Assembly (NCBI GenBank): GCA_050288105.1
Contig: JBNKDE010000001.1
Coordinates: forward strand, 186,001 to 250,000
Source of the DNA: JACNJF01 sp050288105
GTDB taxonomy: Bacteria; Pseudomonadota; Gammaproteobacteria; GCA-001735895
Direction of reading: 5' to 3'
Length of the DNA stretch: 64,000 bases
Positions 24,614-33,396 of the stretch are shown piece after piece (the first letter of the stretch is position 1; every line of letters begins with the position of its first letter). The position numbers and the translations under genes are program-made. The notes beneath the pieces were generated by a model. It worked only from the letters and a program-made list of their open reading frames with translations, had not been told where the DNA came from and ran no database searches.

Positions 24614-25558
24614 ATGTGGAAAATTACCTTTCAAAGATTGTCGATCATGATTGCGATGCTGCTTCTGGTCTCAGTCATTGCATTCAGTGTCCCGATGCTC
24701 AGTGATGGCGATCCGGCGCGCACCATCCTTCTGGCCAATTCACACTCACTCGATCTCGCGCCTGAAGCTGTTGAGGCATTGCGCCGGGAACTGGGTCTCG
24801 ATCAGTCTCTCACGGTGCAATACTTTAGCTGGCTTGGTAAGGCTCTCACGGGTGATTTCGGTATTTCTTTTTCTAGTCGTCAGCCCGTAGGAAGTGAGAT
24901 TATACGCGCACTCGGTGTTTCTATCACGCTGGCCCTCTCAGCTTTGGGTGTAGCACTTTTGATTTCTCTGCCTCTGGGCACCGCTGCAGCGATGCGCCCA
25001 AACAGTCGGCTAAATACGTTTACCACACTCTTTATTCAGACGCTGGTTGCGACACCGGAATACTGGTTCGCACCGGTGTCGATCCTGTTCTTTGTGCTCT
25101 GGCTGGGCGTGCTGCAATCGGCCGGGTGGACCGGCTGGGAATCCGTAGTGCTTCCGGCATTGGCTTTATCGCTACGCCCCACCGCCTACTTCACACAGGT
25201 AACGCGCGCAGCGATGCTTGATGTGCTGGAAGCACCCTATATTACGGCGGCCCGAGCCCGTGGTCTGTCGCTCAATCAATCCGTGATGTATCACGGCGTA
25301 CGCAATGGCTCGCTCCCTGTTGTAACCTTCTTTGCGCTGTGGTTCGCAGGGTTACTGGGTGGGTCCGTGGTCATCGAGGTTATTTTCGGCATTCCCGGAA
25401 TGGGACGGCTGCTTTACGAGTCGGTGATTAACAATGATGTTCCGGTTTTACAGGGGGCATTCGTGTCAATTGTCGGCTTGTCTATCGTGATCAATACCGG
25501 CGCGGATCTCGCCTATTTGATTATTAACCCTGCAATGAGGAATTCTCATGGACGCTGA
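24614..25558 (+). CDS. Peptide/nickel-type ABC permease (DppB-like)
   Basis: 314-aa inner-membrane permease, first gene of a five-gene importer. It starts with the usual N-terminal helix (about residues 9-29), has six predicted helices, and carries the permease-ATPase contact EAPYITAARARGLS. GAGAGG lies ahead of the ATG. It overlaps the next permease gene by 11 bases. Confidence 0.88.
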   Translation: MWKITFQRLSIMIAMLLLVSVIAFSVPMLSDGDPARTILLANSHSLDLAPEAVEALRRELGLDQSLTVQYFSWLGKALTGDFGISFSSRQPVGSEIIRALGVSITLALSALGVALLISLPLGTAAAMRPNSRLNTFTTLFIQTLVATPEYWFAPVSILFFVLWLGVLQSAGWTGWESVVLPALALSLRPTAYFTQVTRAAMLDVLEAPYITAARARGLSLNQSVMYHGVRNGSLPVVTFFALWFAGLLGGSVVIEVIFGIPGMGRLLYESVINNDVPVLQGAFVSIVGLSIVINTGADLAYLIINPAMRNSHGR

Positions 25559-26414
25559 AATGGCTAATCCAACACGTAGTGTGGCGTTTGCGAATGTTAG
25601 GACATTCGTCTGTTCTCGCCACTGGACCTTTTATGCAGGCTGCATCATGCTGGCCGTGCTACTGTTCCTGGTGATCTTTGCTGATATGCTGGTATTGCAT
25701 GATCCCGGCAAGCAACACCTGATGGACCGTCTGCAGGGTCCTAGTCTGACCTACTGGCTTGGTACTGACAATCTGGGCCGTGACCTGTTTTCACGTCTGC
25801 TGGTTGGTGGACGGTTTACTGTGACCATTTCTGCGATTACGGTGGTACTGACCCTGGTTATCGGAACAACAATTGGGGTTATTGCCGGGCGAAGTGGTGG
25901 CTTTATCGATGAAGTTGCCATGCGCACGGTCGATTTATTGATTTCGGTGCCTGATGTGGTAGTTGCAATCTTCCTGGTTGGCGTTTTCGGACCCGGTACA
26001 GGTACCTTGATCGTGGCACTTACCTTGACAGGCTGGACACCGTTTGCCCGCTTAGCCCGGGGGTTGAGCATCTCCATCAATGCAAAAGATTATATCCGTG
26101 CCGCAGAAGTACTGGGCATGCCGCTGCACTTTATCCTGTTACGCCATATCCTGCCCAATATCATGCGTCCGCTGTCCGCAGTGACGTTTATCCGTTTTGG
26201 GCATAAATTGATTACGGTCGGTGGTCTGTCCTACCTCGGACTTGGGGTGCAGCCTCCCGACAGCGATTGGGGGCTTATGGTTGCAGCAGCTCAACCTTAT
26301 CTGGAACGTGCGCCATCACTGATGATCGCACCGGGGGCAGCGATCTTTCTGGCGGCGCTAAGTGTTACCTGGATAGGTCACGGCATTGAAATCGATAAGA
26401 GTGAGGAGGCTTAG
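25548..26414 (+). CDS. Peptide/nickel-type ABC permease (DppC-like)
   Basis: 288-aa partner permease with an N-terminal helix, the LGTDNLGRDLFSRLL segment typical of DppC/OppC, and the cytoplasmic loop KDYIRAAEVLGMP that docks the ATPases. Together with the upstream gene it forms the membrane channel. The stop is 1 base before the next start codon. Confidence 0.9.
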   Translation: MDAEMANPTRSVAFANVRTFVCSRHWTFYAGCIMLAVLLFLVIFADMLVLHDPGKQHLMDRLQGPSLTYWLGTDNLGRDLFSRLLVGGRFTVTISAITVVLTLVIGTTIGVIAGRSGGFIDEVAMRTVDLLISVPDVVVAIFLVGVFGPGTGTLIVALTLTGWTPFARLARGLSISINAKDYIRAAEVLGMPLHFILLRHILPNIMRPLSAVTFIRFGHKLITVGGLSYLGLGVQPPDSDWGLMVAAAQPYLERAPSLMIAPGAAIFLAALSVTWIGHGIEIDKSEEA

Positions 26415-26415
26415 T

Positions 26416-27438
26416 ATGTCTGATCACAATAAACAACAACCGCTGCTTGAACTGCGCGATCTCGAAGTCAGTCTGGGTTCAAAAAAACGCATTATTCAAT
26501 CCGTGAGTCTGTCGGTGAATCCTGGTGAAATCGTAGCAGTGATTGGCGAAAGCGGATCAGGCAAAAGTGTCACCGCATTGGCCTCGACAGGACTTTTGCC
26601 TCCTGCTTTACGAGCCACTGGCGGACAGGTGCTATTTGAAGGTGAAGACCTGCTGCAACAATCTGAAGCGCATATGAATAATGTACGCGGCGGTGGCATT
26701 GGCATGTTGTTCCAACAACCGCAAGCCATGCTGGATCCATCATCGCGAGTCCATGCCCAGATATCTGAGCCACTGCGCCATTATCGAGGTATGTCCGGGC
26801 GAGCTGCATTTCGCGAAGTTGTATCGCTGCTGGAAAGCGTGGGTATACCTTCCCCAGAGCGACGGGCAATGGCGTTTGCACATGAATTGTCTGGTGGGAT
26901 GGCGCAAAGGGTCATGATTGCTGCGGCACTGGCAGGAAATCCGAAGCTTTTGATCGCTGACGAACCGACTACAGCCCTGGATGTTACCGTCCAGGCGCAA
27001 ATTTTGCGGCTGCTGTGCGAAAAGCGCCGCGAGTACAACCTGGCGATTCTTTTGATCACCCATGATTTCTCCGTCGTCTCGGCTTTTGCTGACCGGGTGG
27101 TGGTGATGTATGGCGGTCGCGTAATGGAAGAAGGCCCAACCGCCGAGGTGATGAGCAATCCATGCCATCCTTACACTAAAGCACTGATCCGATGCTCACT
27201 TCTGCAGCCGGATGAAGAGGGGCTGCTTCCTGTGATCCCCGGGTCGAGTACCAGTGCAATTGATGTTGCTCAGGGATGTTGTTTTGCACCACGTTGTGTG
27301 CACGCTAATGATACCACGCTGCACAACAAATGCTGCGACAAAGAACCTGCTCTTGTGTCCGCTTTCGTCGGACGAAAAACACGCTGCCATGCCTGTGAAC
27401 AACAGCAGCAGCATGCACAGGCTGAGGCTATGATATGA
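26416..27438 (+). CDS. ABC transporter ATP-binding protein (DppD-like)
   Basis: About 340-aa ATPase: Walker A GESGSGKS, signature LSGGMAQR, Walker B LLIADEPT and H-loop ITHDF. The C-terminal oligopeptide-ABC extension has the usual CCFAPRC start and several further cysteines. The start at 26416 has GAGGAG upstream; an earlier ATG at 26386 lies inside the permease gene. It overlaps the next ATPase gene by 4 bases. Confidence 0.9.
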   Translation: MSDHNKQQPLLELRDLEVSLGSKKRIIQSVSLSVNPGEIVAVIGESGSGKSVTALASTGLLPPALRATGGQVLFEGEDLLQQSEAHMNNVRGGGIGMLFQQPQAMLDPSSRVHAQISEPLRHYRGMSGRAAFREVVSLLESVGIPSPERRAMAFAHELSGGMAQRVMIAAALAGNPKLLIADEPTTALDVTVQAQILRLLCEKRREYNLAILLITHDFSVVSAFADRVVVMYGGRVMEEGPTAEVMSNPCHPYTKALIRCSLLQPDEEGLLPVIPGSSTSAIDVAQGCCFAPRCVHANDTTLHNKCCDKEPALVSAFVGRKTRCHACEQQQQHAQAEAMI

Positions 27439-28508
27439 CTGAACAAACACTGCGACGCCAGTCTCCGCGATATGTTGACGACTCGAATAATACCCAGGGC
27501 TTCCTCGAAGTCGCGGGATTGTCCAAACACTACAAGATAGGCGCTTTCCCCAGAACTCGAATTGTGCGCTCCGCCCATGATATCTCGCTCAAGGTAATGC
27601 CTGGTGAGGTCATGGGGATTGTCGGAGAAAGCGGTTCAGGTAAATCTACCTTCGCCAAGCTGATCACGCGTCAAATCGAACCCACCAGTGGTAGCGTCAC
27701 AATAGATGGTGAGGACTGGTTAGCGCATCGAGGCGAAGATCTGCGTCAACGACGCTGTGATGTACAGATGGTCTTCCAGGACCCGTTTTCTGCACTCGAC
27801 CCACGCATGAAAATTGGCACGTCAATGGGTGCTCCATTGGCCTACCATGGTGTGACTGACGAGAATGAACGAATGAATCGGGTTCGTTCGATGCTTTACG
27901 AAGTGGGCTTAGATGCCTCATTCGCCAACCGTTACCCAAAGGAATGTTCAGGCGGACAGTTGCAACGTGTTGTTGTGGGCAGGGCGCTATTGTTAGAACC
28001 CAAATTGTTGATTTGCGATGAACCGACATCAGCGCTGGATGCGTCAATGAAAACGCAAATACTGAATCTGTTCCTTGATTTGAAGCAGCGACGCGGCATC
28101 ACCATGATCATGATTTCGCATGATCTGCGCGTAGTGCGTCATATCTGCGACAGGATAGCCGTGATGTATCTTGGCCGATTAATTGAAATCGCGGATACCG
28201 AAGCTCTGTTCGAAAACCCTTGCCATCCCTATACGCAGGCTTTGATGGCTTCCTCACAGCTCGAGGTGACCGGGCTTGAAGGTGCAGGGCTACTGAAGGG
28301 CGAATTACCCAGCCCGATTAATCCACCCTCTGGTTGTGGTTTCCACCCTCGTTGTCCTTCGGTGCGGCAAGACTGCAAAGAACTGGCTCCTATGCTTAAG
28401 CTATGCCGCAACGGTCATTATGCCCGCTGTCGATACTGGTTAGACAGGTCACCATGCTCAGATCAGATGGCAGAACATACTGCTGAAATAGTGAGTACTT
28501 CGAAATGA
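27435..28508 (+). CDS. ABC transporter ATP-binding protein (DppF-like)
   Basis: 357-aa second ATPase of the importer. Walker A GESGSGKS, signature CSGGQLQR, Walker B LLICDEPT, and a C-terminal extension with GCGFHPRCP. It pairs with the DppD-like protein to form the ATPase heterodimer. About 110 bases separate it from the binding-protein gene, where the extra transcript level usually needed for the binding protein could be set. Confidence 0.9.
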   Translation: MTEQTLRRQSPRYVDDSNNTQGFLEVAGLSKHYKIGAFPRTRIVRSAHDISLKVMPGEVMGIVGESGSGKSTFAKLITRQIEPTSGSVTIDGEDWLAHRGEDLRQRRCDVQMVFQDPFSALDPRMKIGTSMGAPLAYHGVTDENERMNRVRSMLYEVGLDASFANRYPKECSGGQLQRVVVGRALLLEPKLLICDEPTSALDASMKTQILNLFLDLKQRRGITMIMISHDLRVVRHICDRIAVMYLGRLIEIADTEALFENPCHPYTQALMASSQLEVTGLEGAGLLKGELPSPINPPSGCGFHPRCPSVRQDCKELAPMLKLCRNGHYARCRYWLDRSPCSDQMAEHTAEIVSTSK

Positions 28509-28621
28509 TCGATTGTTCCAGGTATCAAGGCAGCATCATCTGCGTTGATCGCGGTGCTAAATTTAAGCCGTAATTGGAACAATAGATTTAAAACAAAAAA
28601 CTAATCAGAACAGAGGAAATT

Positions 28622-30121
28622 ATGAGACTATTAACTGCACTCGGGCTTGCATCGGCCCTTACATTCACATCAGCATTGGCGGGTGAGGCTCGTCTTACCG
28701 TCACTGGCGCATTCGACATTGTAGCTAATTGGGCTATGTATTCATCCGGCAGCTATATTGGAACCCGTGCTGGCTGTTACGAAGGGTTGACTCAGATCAC
28801 AAATGATCTGCGAGTTGAGCCTCTTCTTGCAACCTCATGGGAACAGACCGACCCTAATACCTGGGTGTTTCAACTGCGCAAAGGTGTGAAGTTTCAGGAT
28901 GGAACGCCGTTTAATGCAAAGGCCGTGGCTGCTGCATTGACCAATCTGCTAAATGCTTCGGTACCGGCACGTGCGTTCTCCAAAAAGGTCGCCAGCAGTG
29001 TTGAAGCCACTGGAGAAATGGAAGTCACTATCAAGACGCCAAGTCCACAGGTGTCGATACCTGGCCGTATGGGTGCTCCAGACACTTCAATTCTTTCACC
29101 CGCTGCCTATATTGGCAATGATGCTATCGACCCGGTCGGGCACTGTACAGGCCCCTTTGAGATTGTCGAAGTCGATCCAAAACAGTTTGTCAAGGTCAAG
29201 CGTTTTGACGGCTATTGGGGCGAGAAGGCCAAACTGGATGGAGCGGATTTTCTGTTTGTTCCCGATGGAAATACCCGAACCACAATGGCTCGCAGTGGCG
29301 AAGCACATGTCTCAACTGCAATCCCACAAACATCTGCATCCCAGATTGAGGCTGAAAAAGGCGTTTCTGTCGTCAAGGTTTTGGCACCACGTGTGGCTGA
29401 AGTCCTGATCAACAATTCCAGGCCTCCTTTCGATAATGTCTATGCCCGCCGAGCCCTGCGCTCAGTGCTTGATGTTGCAGGTGTTTCCGCAGCTGTCTAC
29501 GAAGGCCTTGCAACACCTGCTAATGATCCATTCCGCGATGGTGAGCCATGGAATGCGCCCAACGCGCCAACTGTGACACCTGATCTTTCGGAAGCTGCTG
29601 CACTTTTTAAGAAAGCAGGGATCTCGCCCAAGGGACTTGAGCTGGAAATGCTGGTGTTCAATGGCAAACCAGCACTCGGTATGACGGCGGAAATTCTGCA
29701 GGCTTCACTTGCCGAAATTGGTGTCAAAGTGAAGATCCGTACCTCTAACTATTCAGCGCTCGAAGCAGACCTTCTTTCCGGTAATCACAATTTGGCAATG
29801 ATGTCACGGGGATATCTGACTGATGTGCCGGAACCGATTGGTTTTTTCACCGCTGATTACAGTTGCAACGGCAGTTACAATATTTCACAGCATTGTAATC
29901 CCGATATTGATGCAAAGATCACAGCTGCAGCAGCTGAAGTCGATGCTGGAGCGCGTTACGCAGCTTATTCAGATCTGGCGCAGTATCTTTATGATCAGGC
30001 GGTGACGATCTTTATCATTAACGAAACGTTGATAGATGGGGTATCGGATAAGGTTCAAGGTTACAAACCGCATCCACTTAACTATCGCGTGTTGACTAAT
30101 AAAGTCTGGTTAAAGGACTAA
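28622..30121 (+). CDS. Periplasmic substrate-binding protein of peptide/nickel ABC importer
   Basis: 499-aa SBP_bac_5 protein with a signal peptide (about 20 residues, ending SALAG, no lipobox). The family's early segments are visible: CYEGLTQI, PLLATSWEQ, WVFQLRKGVKFQDGTPFNA. It should capture a small peptide, modified amino acid or metal chelate in the periplasm. Here it is the last gene of the importer, followed by a strong hairpin and a GNAT gene. The ligand cannot be assigned; the surrounding catabolic enzymes favour an organic nitrogen compound (inference). Confidence 0.88.
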   Translation: MRLLTALGLASALTFTSALAGEARLTVTGAFDIVANWAMYSSGSYIGTRAGCYEGLTQITNDLRVEPLLATSWEQTDPNTWVFQLRKGVKFQDGTPFNAKAVAAALTNLLNASVPARAFSKKVASSVEATGEMEVTIKTPSPQVSIPGRMGAPDTSILSPAAYIGNDAIDPVGHCTGPFEIVEVDPKQFVKVKRFDGYWGEKAKLDGADFLFVPDGNTRTTMARSGEAHVSTAIPQTSASQIEAEKGVSVVKVLAPRVAEVLINNSRPPFDNVYARRALRSVLDVAGVSAAVYEGLATPANDPFRDGEPWNAPNAPTVTPDLSEAAALFKKAGISPKGLELEMLVFNGKPALGMTAEILQASLAEIGVKVKIRTSNYSALEADLLSGNHNLAMMSRGYLTDVPEPIGFFTADYSCNGSYNISQHCNPDIDAKITAAAAEVDAGARYAAYSDLAQYLYDQAVTIFIINETLIDGVSDKVQGYKPHPLNYRVLTNKVWLKD

Positions 30122-30130
30122 AATCAATGT

Positions 30131-30162
30131 CCCCCCAGCTACAAAAAGTCATGGCTGGGGGG
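30131..30162 (+). terminator. GC-rich hairpin downstream of binding-protein gene
   Basis: CCCCCCAGC pairs with GCTGGGGGG around a 14-base loop. There is no T-run after it, so it is more likely a 3' stabilising or attenuating structure than a full terminator; the GNAT gene follows 35 bases later. Confidence 0.5.
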
Positions 30163-30196
30163 GCATGACCATCGAAACACAAAATAGAGATATGTC

Positions 30197-31081
30197 ATGG
30201 ATTCGCAGGCACCTTATTTTCATCTCCGCGAAAGCTACTGGACACAGCTGGAGCAGTTAAAAAGCTCGAACGTAGCAGATCTGCACCAGCTTTCTGTCGC
30301 AGTTAGCTGGCCGCATCGCTTGCAGGATTTAGAGATTTTACTCTCTCTGGGCCAGGGGTTGATCGCTCCGGATGCGATAGGGAGACCACTTGGTTCAGGC
30401 ATGTCTTTTAGTTATGGCAACGACGCGGCGATGATTGGCATGATGATGACCCATCCCAAGCTACAGGCTGGTGGTCTTGGGCGGCATATTCTCGCTGAAA
30501 TCGAATCTGGCCTTGAGGGTCGCCGCTTACGGCTGAATTCAACTCGGTCAGGCCTGAGGCTCTATATGTCCGCCGGGTTTCGAGAAACTGGAAGTGTCGT
30601 CGTGCTGTATCAAGGGATAACGAAACCTCAACAAGGTTCTATTTCGGGGAGAAACATCCGTGCGGCAGGGCTCGAAGACTCAGCGTCTATTTTTGCGCTG
30701 GATCGCAGGGTGTTCGGTGCTGATCGTGCAGCAGTATTGTCTCGGTTGCTGGAAGTCTCTGAAGCTCGCGTAATTTTTGAGGGCGAAGAGATTACCGGGT
30801 TTGCCCTGTGTCGACCTTTTGGTCGAGGCTACGTGGTTGGGCCCATGGTTGCTGGTTCTGAAGTCGATGCAAAATCGCTTGTTAGCAGTTTTGCTGCCGA
30901 TTACGCGGATCAATTTCTGCGTGTGGACGTGGACGAGCGCCATAAAGATTTGGGCAAGTTGCTAAACGCAATGGGCCTTGAGAAATACGATACGGTCATT
31001 CCTATGACCAAAGGGCAAGCCTATGGCCCCGAAAATTCGCCTGATCACGTCTATGCCCTGGCAAGTCATACACTGGGTTAG
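30197..31081 (+). CDS. Two-domain GNAT N-acetyltransferase (copy 2)
   Basis: 294-aa paralogue of the GNATs at 12619 and 35495, with SWPHRLQD near residue 38, the acetyl-CoA loop AGGLGRH, and the same C-terminal plan ending YALASHTLG. It follows the ABC importer on the same strand and could share its transcript beyond the hairpin at 30131. Association with the importer suggests it acts on the imported compound (inference). Confidence 0.82.
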   Translation: MDSQAPYFHLRESYWTQLEQLKSSNVADLHQLSVAVSWPHRLQDLEILLSLGQGLIAPDAIGRPLGSGMSFSYGNDAAMIGMMMTHPKLQAGGLGRHILAEIESGLEGRRLRLNSTRSGLRLYMSAGFRETGSVVVLYQGITKPQQGSISGRNIRAAGLEDSASIFALDRRVFGADRAAVLSRLLEVSEARVIFEGEEITGFALCRPFGRGYVVGPMVAGSEVDAKSLVSSFAADYADQFLRVDVDERHKDLGKLLNAMGLEKYDTVIPMTKGQAYGPENSPDHVYALASHTLG

Positions 31082-31146
31082 TCAATATTCAGGTGATTAA
31101 GTTAGAAGTAGGTTTTTTTTAATTCTAAACGAATGAGCGAATTAAT

Positions 31147-32295
31147 ATGTCAACAGAACAACAAGCATTAACCGAACGTTATAAGGCTACCACACGCGTG
31201 ACCGTCGTTGGTGCCGTAGTGAATTTTATCCTGGCTATTTTTAAAATCATTATCGGTACTACGGGTCATTCTCACGCATTGATTGTGGATGGCATTCATT
31301 CATTTTCCGATTTGCTGAGTGATGGTCTGGTTGTTTTCGCGGCCAAACACGGCAATCAAACTCCGGATGATGATCACCCTTATGGTCACGCGCGTATTGA
31401 AACCGCATTCGCTGCAGTTTTAGGCGGAATATTAATTGCCGTTGGCATAGGCATAGTTATCGATGCGGTGGAACGCCTAACCTCTGGCCATGTTTTGACT
31501 CCTGAGAGTATAACCATCTGGGTCGCACTACTCTCTGTGTTGTCGAAAGAGGTTTTATATCGCTATACCATGATTTACGCCAATCGCTTTAACTCTTCTC
31601 TACTTAAAGCTAATGCCTGGCACCATCGTAGCGATGCGGTATCGTCCATTGTTGTCCTGGTGGGTATTGCTGGCAGTATAGCGGGATTCCCGTATCTGGA
31701 TGCAGCGGCCGCAGTTATAGTCTCTATGATGGTTGCAAAAATAGGCTGGGAGATTGCTAAAGAGAGCATTGAACAACTGGTCGATAAAGGTCTTGATCCT
31801 GATAAAGTAGAAAGCATTAGTGCTCACATTGCCGAGATTCCAGGAGTTAAACGTTTGCATATGCTACGTACAAGACAAATGGGCGCAGAGGCACTGTTAG
31901 ACGTGCATGTTGAAGTGGCTCCACATCTCAGTGTTTCAGAAGGGCACCGAATTGGGGACGAAGTGAGTAAAGAGCTTACCAGAGAATTTTCAGATATTAG
32001 TCAGGTGCTCATTCATATTGACCCTGAGGATGATGAAGATAGTCCAAAAAGTTCAGATTTGCCACTTAGGAATGAGATAATGTCTGATTTAAAGCAATGC
32101 TGGGACCAGGTTATGGAACCCCGGAAAATCGAAGATGTGGTTTTTCATTACCTTGATGGCAAGGTGCGCATTCAGGTGATTTTATCCTTAAGCATTTTAT
32201 CCGCGTTTGATGATGCTATCGCTATTTCGAAAAAACTTTCCGACTCAGTTCGTGGGCTGGCCTATATTGAAAATCTGGAAGTGTTTTATCGTTAA
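31147..32295 (+). CDS. Cation diffusion facilitator (FieF-like) with C-terminal extension
   Basis: 382-aa CDF transporter. TM2 has DGIHSFSD and TM5 HHRSD, giving the DDHD site seen in FieF-type Fe/Zn exporters, unlike the HDHD site of the exporter at 9167. The standard CDF cytoplasmic domain ends near residue 290; about 90 further residues follow and look like a second copy of the same small ferredoxin-like fold. The gene starts 65 bases after the GNAT. Confidence 0.88.
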   Translation: MSTEQQALTERYKATTRVTVVGAVVNFILAIFKIIIGTTGHSHALIVDGIHSFSDLLSDGLVVFAAKHGNQTPDDDHPYGHARIETAFAAVLGGILIAVGIGIVIDAVERLTSGHVLTPESITIWVALLSVLSKEVLYRYTMIYANRFNSSLLKANAWHHRSDAVSSIVVLVGIAGSIAGFPYLDAAAAVIVSMMVAKIGWEIAKESIEQLVDKGLDPDKVESISAHIAEIPGVKRLHMLRTRQMGAEALLDVHVEVAPHLSVSEGHRIGDEVSKELTREFSDISQVLIHIDPEDDEDSPKSSDLPLRNEIMSDLKQCWDQVMEPRKIEDVVFHYLDGKVRIQVILSLSILSAFDDAIAISKKLSDSVRGLAYIENLEVFYR

Positions 32296-32460
32296 TGATG
32301 ACTTTTTGCTATGTTTCTCCTGGTACTGCCAGGAGTAAACGTAGTGGCGATATGTCGGAATACTTTGCTGTGCGTTTTGATGCAGGTTTTCTGCTATGTG
32401 TGAAAACGACTTCCAGTTATAGTACAGGATTTATAAAAGGGGGCAAAGTTAATAGGTGGG

Positions 32461-32669
32461 GATAGAGCGGCTAGCTCCTTCAATCACCCGATTTCAGATG
32501 GATATAAATTGCTGCTGGAATTCGTCACCAGCAGCATTGCTGACTATCAATATCTCTTGGGTTGACTGACTGGCTCGGAAATTAGTATCGAAAATTGCTT
32601 CAGCTTCATTGTGATGAAATTTTATTCTGTTAAACACCATCTCCTGCGGGACCCATGTTTGGCGACTGA
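32461..32669 (+). pseudogene. Decayed 3' fragment of an Lrp/AsnC-family regulator
   Basis: The translated frame from 32485 (HPISDGYKLLLEFVTSS) matches HLISGGYDYLLKFVTGS in the intact Lrp at 34652. It continues through an in-frame stop (32563-32565, at a Gln position) into FSFIVMK and VKHHL, with small indels near the end. The N-terminal helix-turn-helix part is missing. Nucleotide matches are also clear, for example gaaattcgtcacc-like and tcattgtaatgaaa-like stretches. It cannot make a functional regulator. Confidence 0.85.
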
Positions 32670-32727
32670 TCAACGATTATTAAGCAGTTGATTAATACAG
32701 TCTTTGACAATTTTCCATCCAATTTTG

Positions 32728-32776
32728 GCGGCATATCCCTATGCCGCAGGAACCTCTGAATTAATCAAAGGTTCCT
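32728..32776. repeat. Composite dispersed repeat (inverted orientation)
   Basis: Hairpin GCGGCAT-ATCCCT-ATGCCGC (32728-32747) followed at once by the inverted repeat AGGAACCT...AGGTTCCT (32748-32776) around ctgaattaatcaa. On the other strand this is the same order of parts as at 6105-6150, including the AGGGAT loop and the TGATTAAT core. Confidence 0.65.
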
Positions 32777-33128
32777 CAGTTATTGCCGAAAGTGCAACGA
32801 AGCATACCCGACTGTTTATCATCCTGGAAGTGCGATATCGAATCACACTGCTACCATTTATTGGCAAATCAAATTAGAAACCGCCATACAATAATTACTT
32901 CCTGCCTAAATAAGCAGAGGTTCCACGATTCTCTTCCTTTGTTATACATGCTGCATCAGTGCTTCTTGAAAAACTAATCGCGTTCTACGCGCGTAGCTGA
33001 TCAAGAATGTGTCTTATTGATACAGTCGTTTTTCCTCAATTATCCCATACGGCGATAAGTTATTAAATTTGGCCTGAATTCCAAATATAAAATTTTATAT
33101 AGGGGGTAAAACGAAAAATTATTCTTCG
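32777..33128. other. AT-rich intergenic stretch without recognised gene
   Basis: About 350 bases between the composite repeat and the structured leader of the porin. One 64-codon frame exists but has no ribosome binding site or recognisable content. The porin promoter probably lies at its 3' end (AT-rich, 33060-33125). Confidence 0.4.
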
Positions 33129-33238
33129 AGAGGAGACATAACATGATACCTCCTGACAGCTTCAGGTAACCAGGAAACAACAGTTGCAACGCAATCCTCT
33201 GGAGGTATTGAAACTGGCCTGGTTTTTTTAAAGTTTCA
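33129..33238 (+). promoter_or_regulatory. Structured 5' leader with short peptide, candidate cis-regulatory RNA
   Basis: AGGAG (33131-33135) precedes an 8-codon frame, MIPPDSFR (33143-33169). The segment CCTCC (33149-33153) can pair in three exclusive ways: with the AGGAG itself, with GGAGGTAT (33201-33208), or through its last bases in the small hairpin CCTGA/TCAGG (33152-33166). AACCAGG (33168-33174) can pair with CCTGGTT (33218-33224), which runs into seven Ts, a terminator-like arrangement. The porin starts about 160 bases downstream. It matches no riboswitch class I recognise; the function is inferred. Confidence 0.4.
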
Positions 33239-33396
33239 GGTTCGGCCGAAGCTCTGGTTTCAGTCGCGAAGATTATAGATATGCGACAAATATCTAAAAC
33301 AGGAGGGTCTCATTGTTTTACAGGTAAGCCTGAAAAGCAATGCAACTTCTTAAATTATTACAACGACCACATAAACACACGAGAGGTATGCGTTTA

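Noticed and set aside
32783..32977. 64-codon frame in the gap before the porin
   Set aside because: Odd composition, no ribosome binding site and no match to a family that I know; the region is non-coding and AT-rich.
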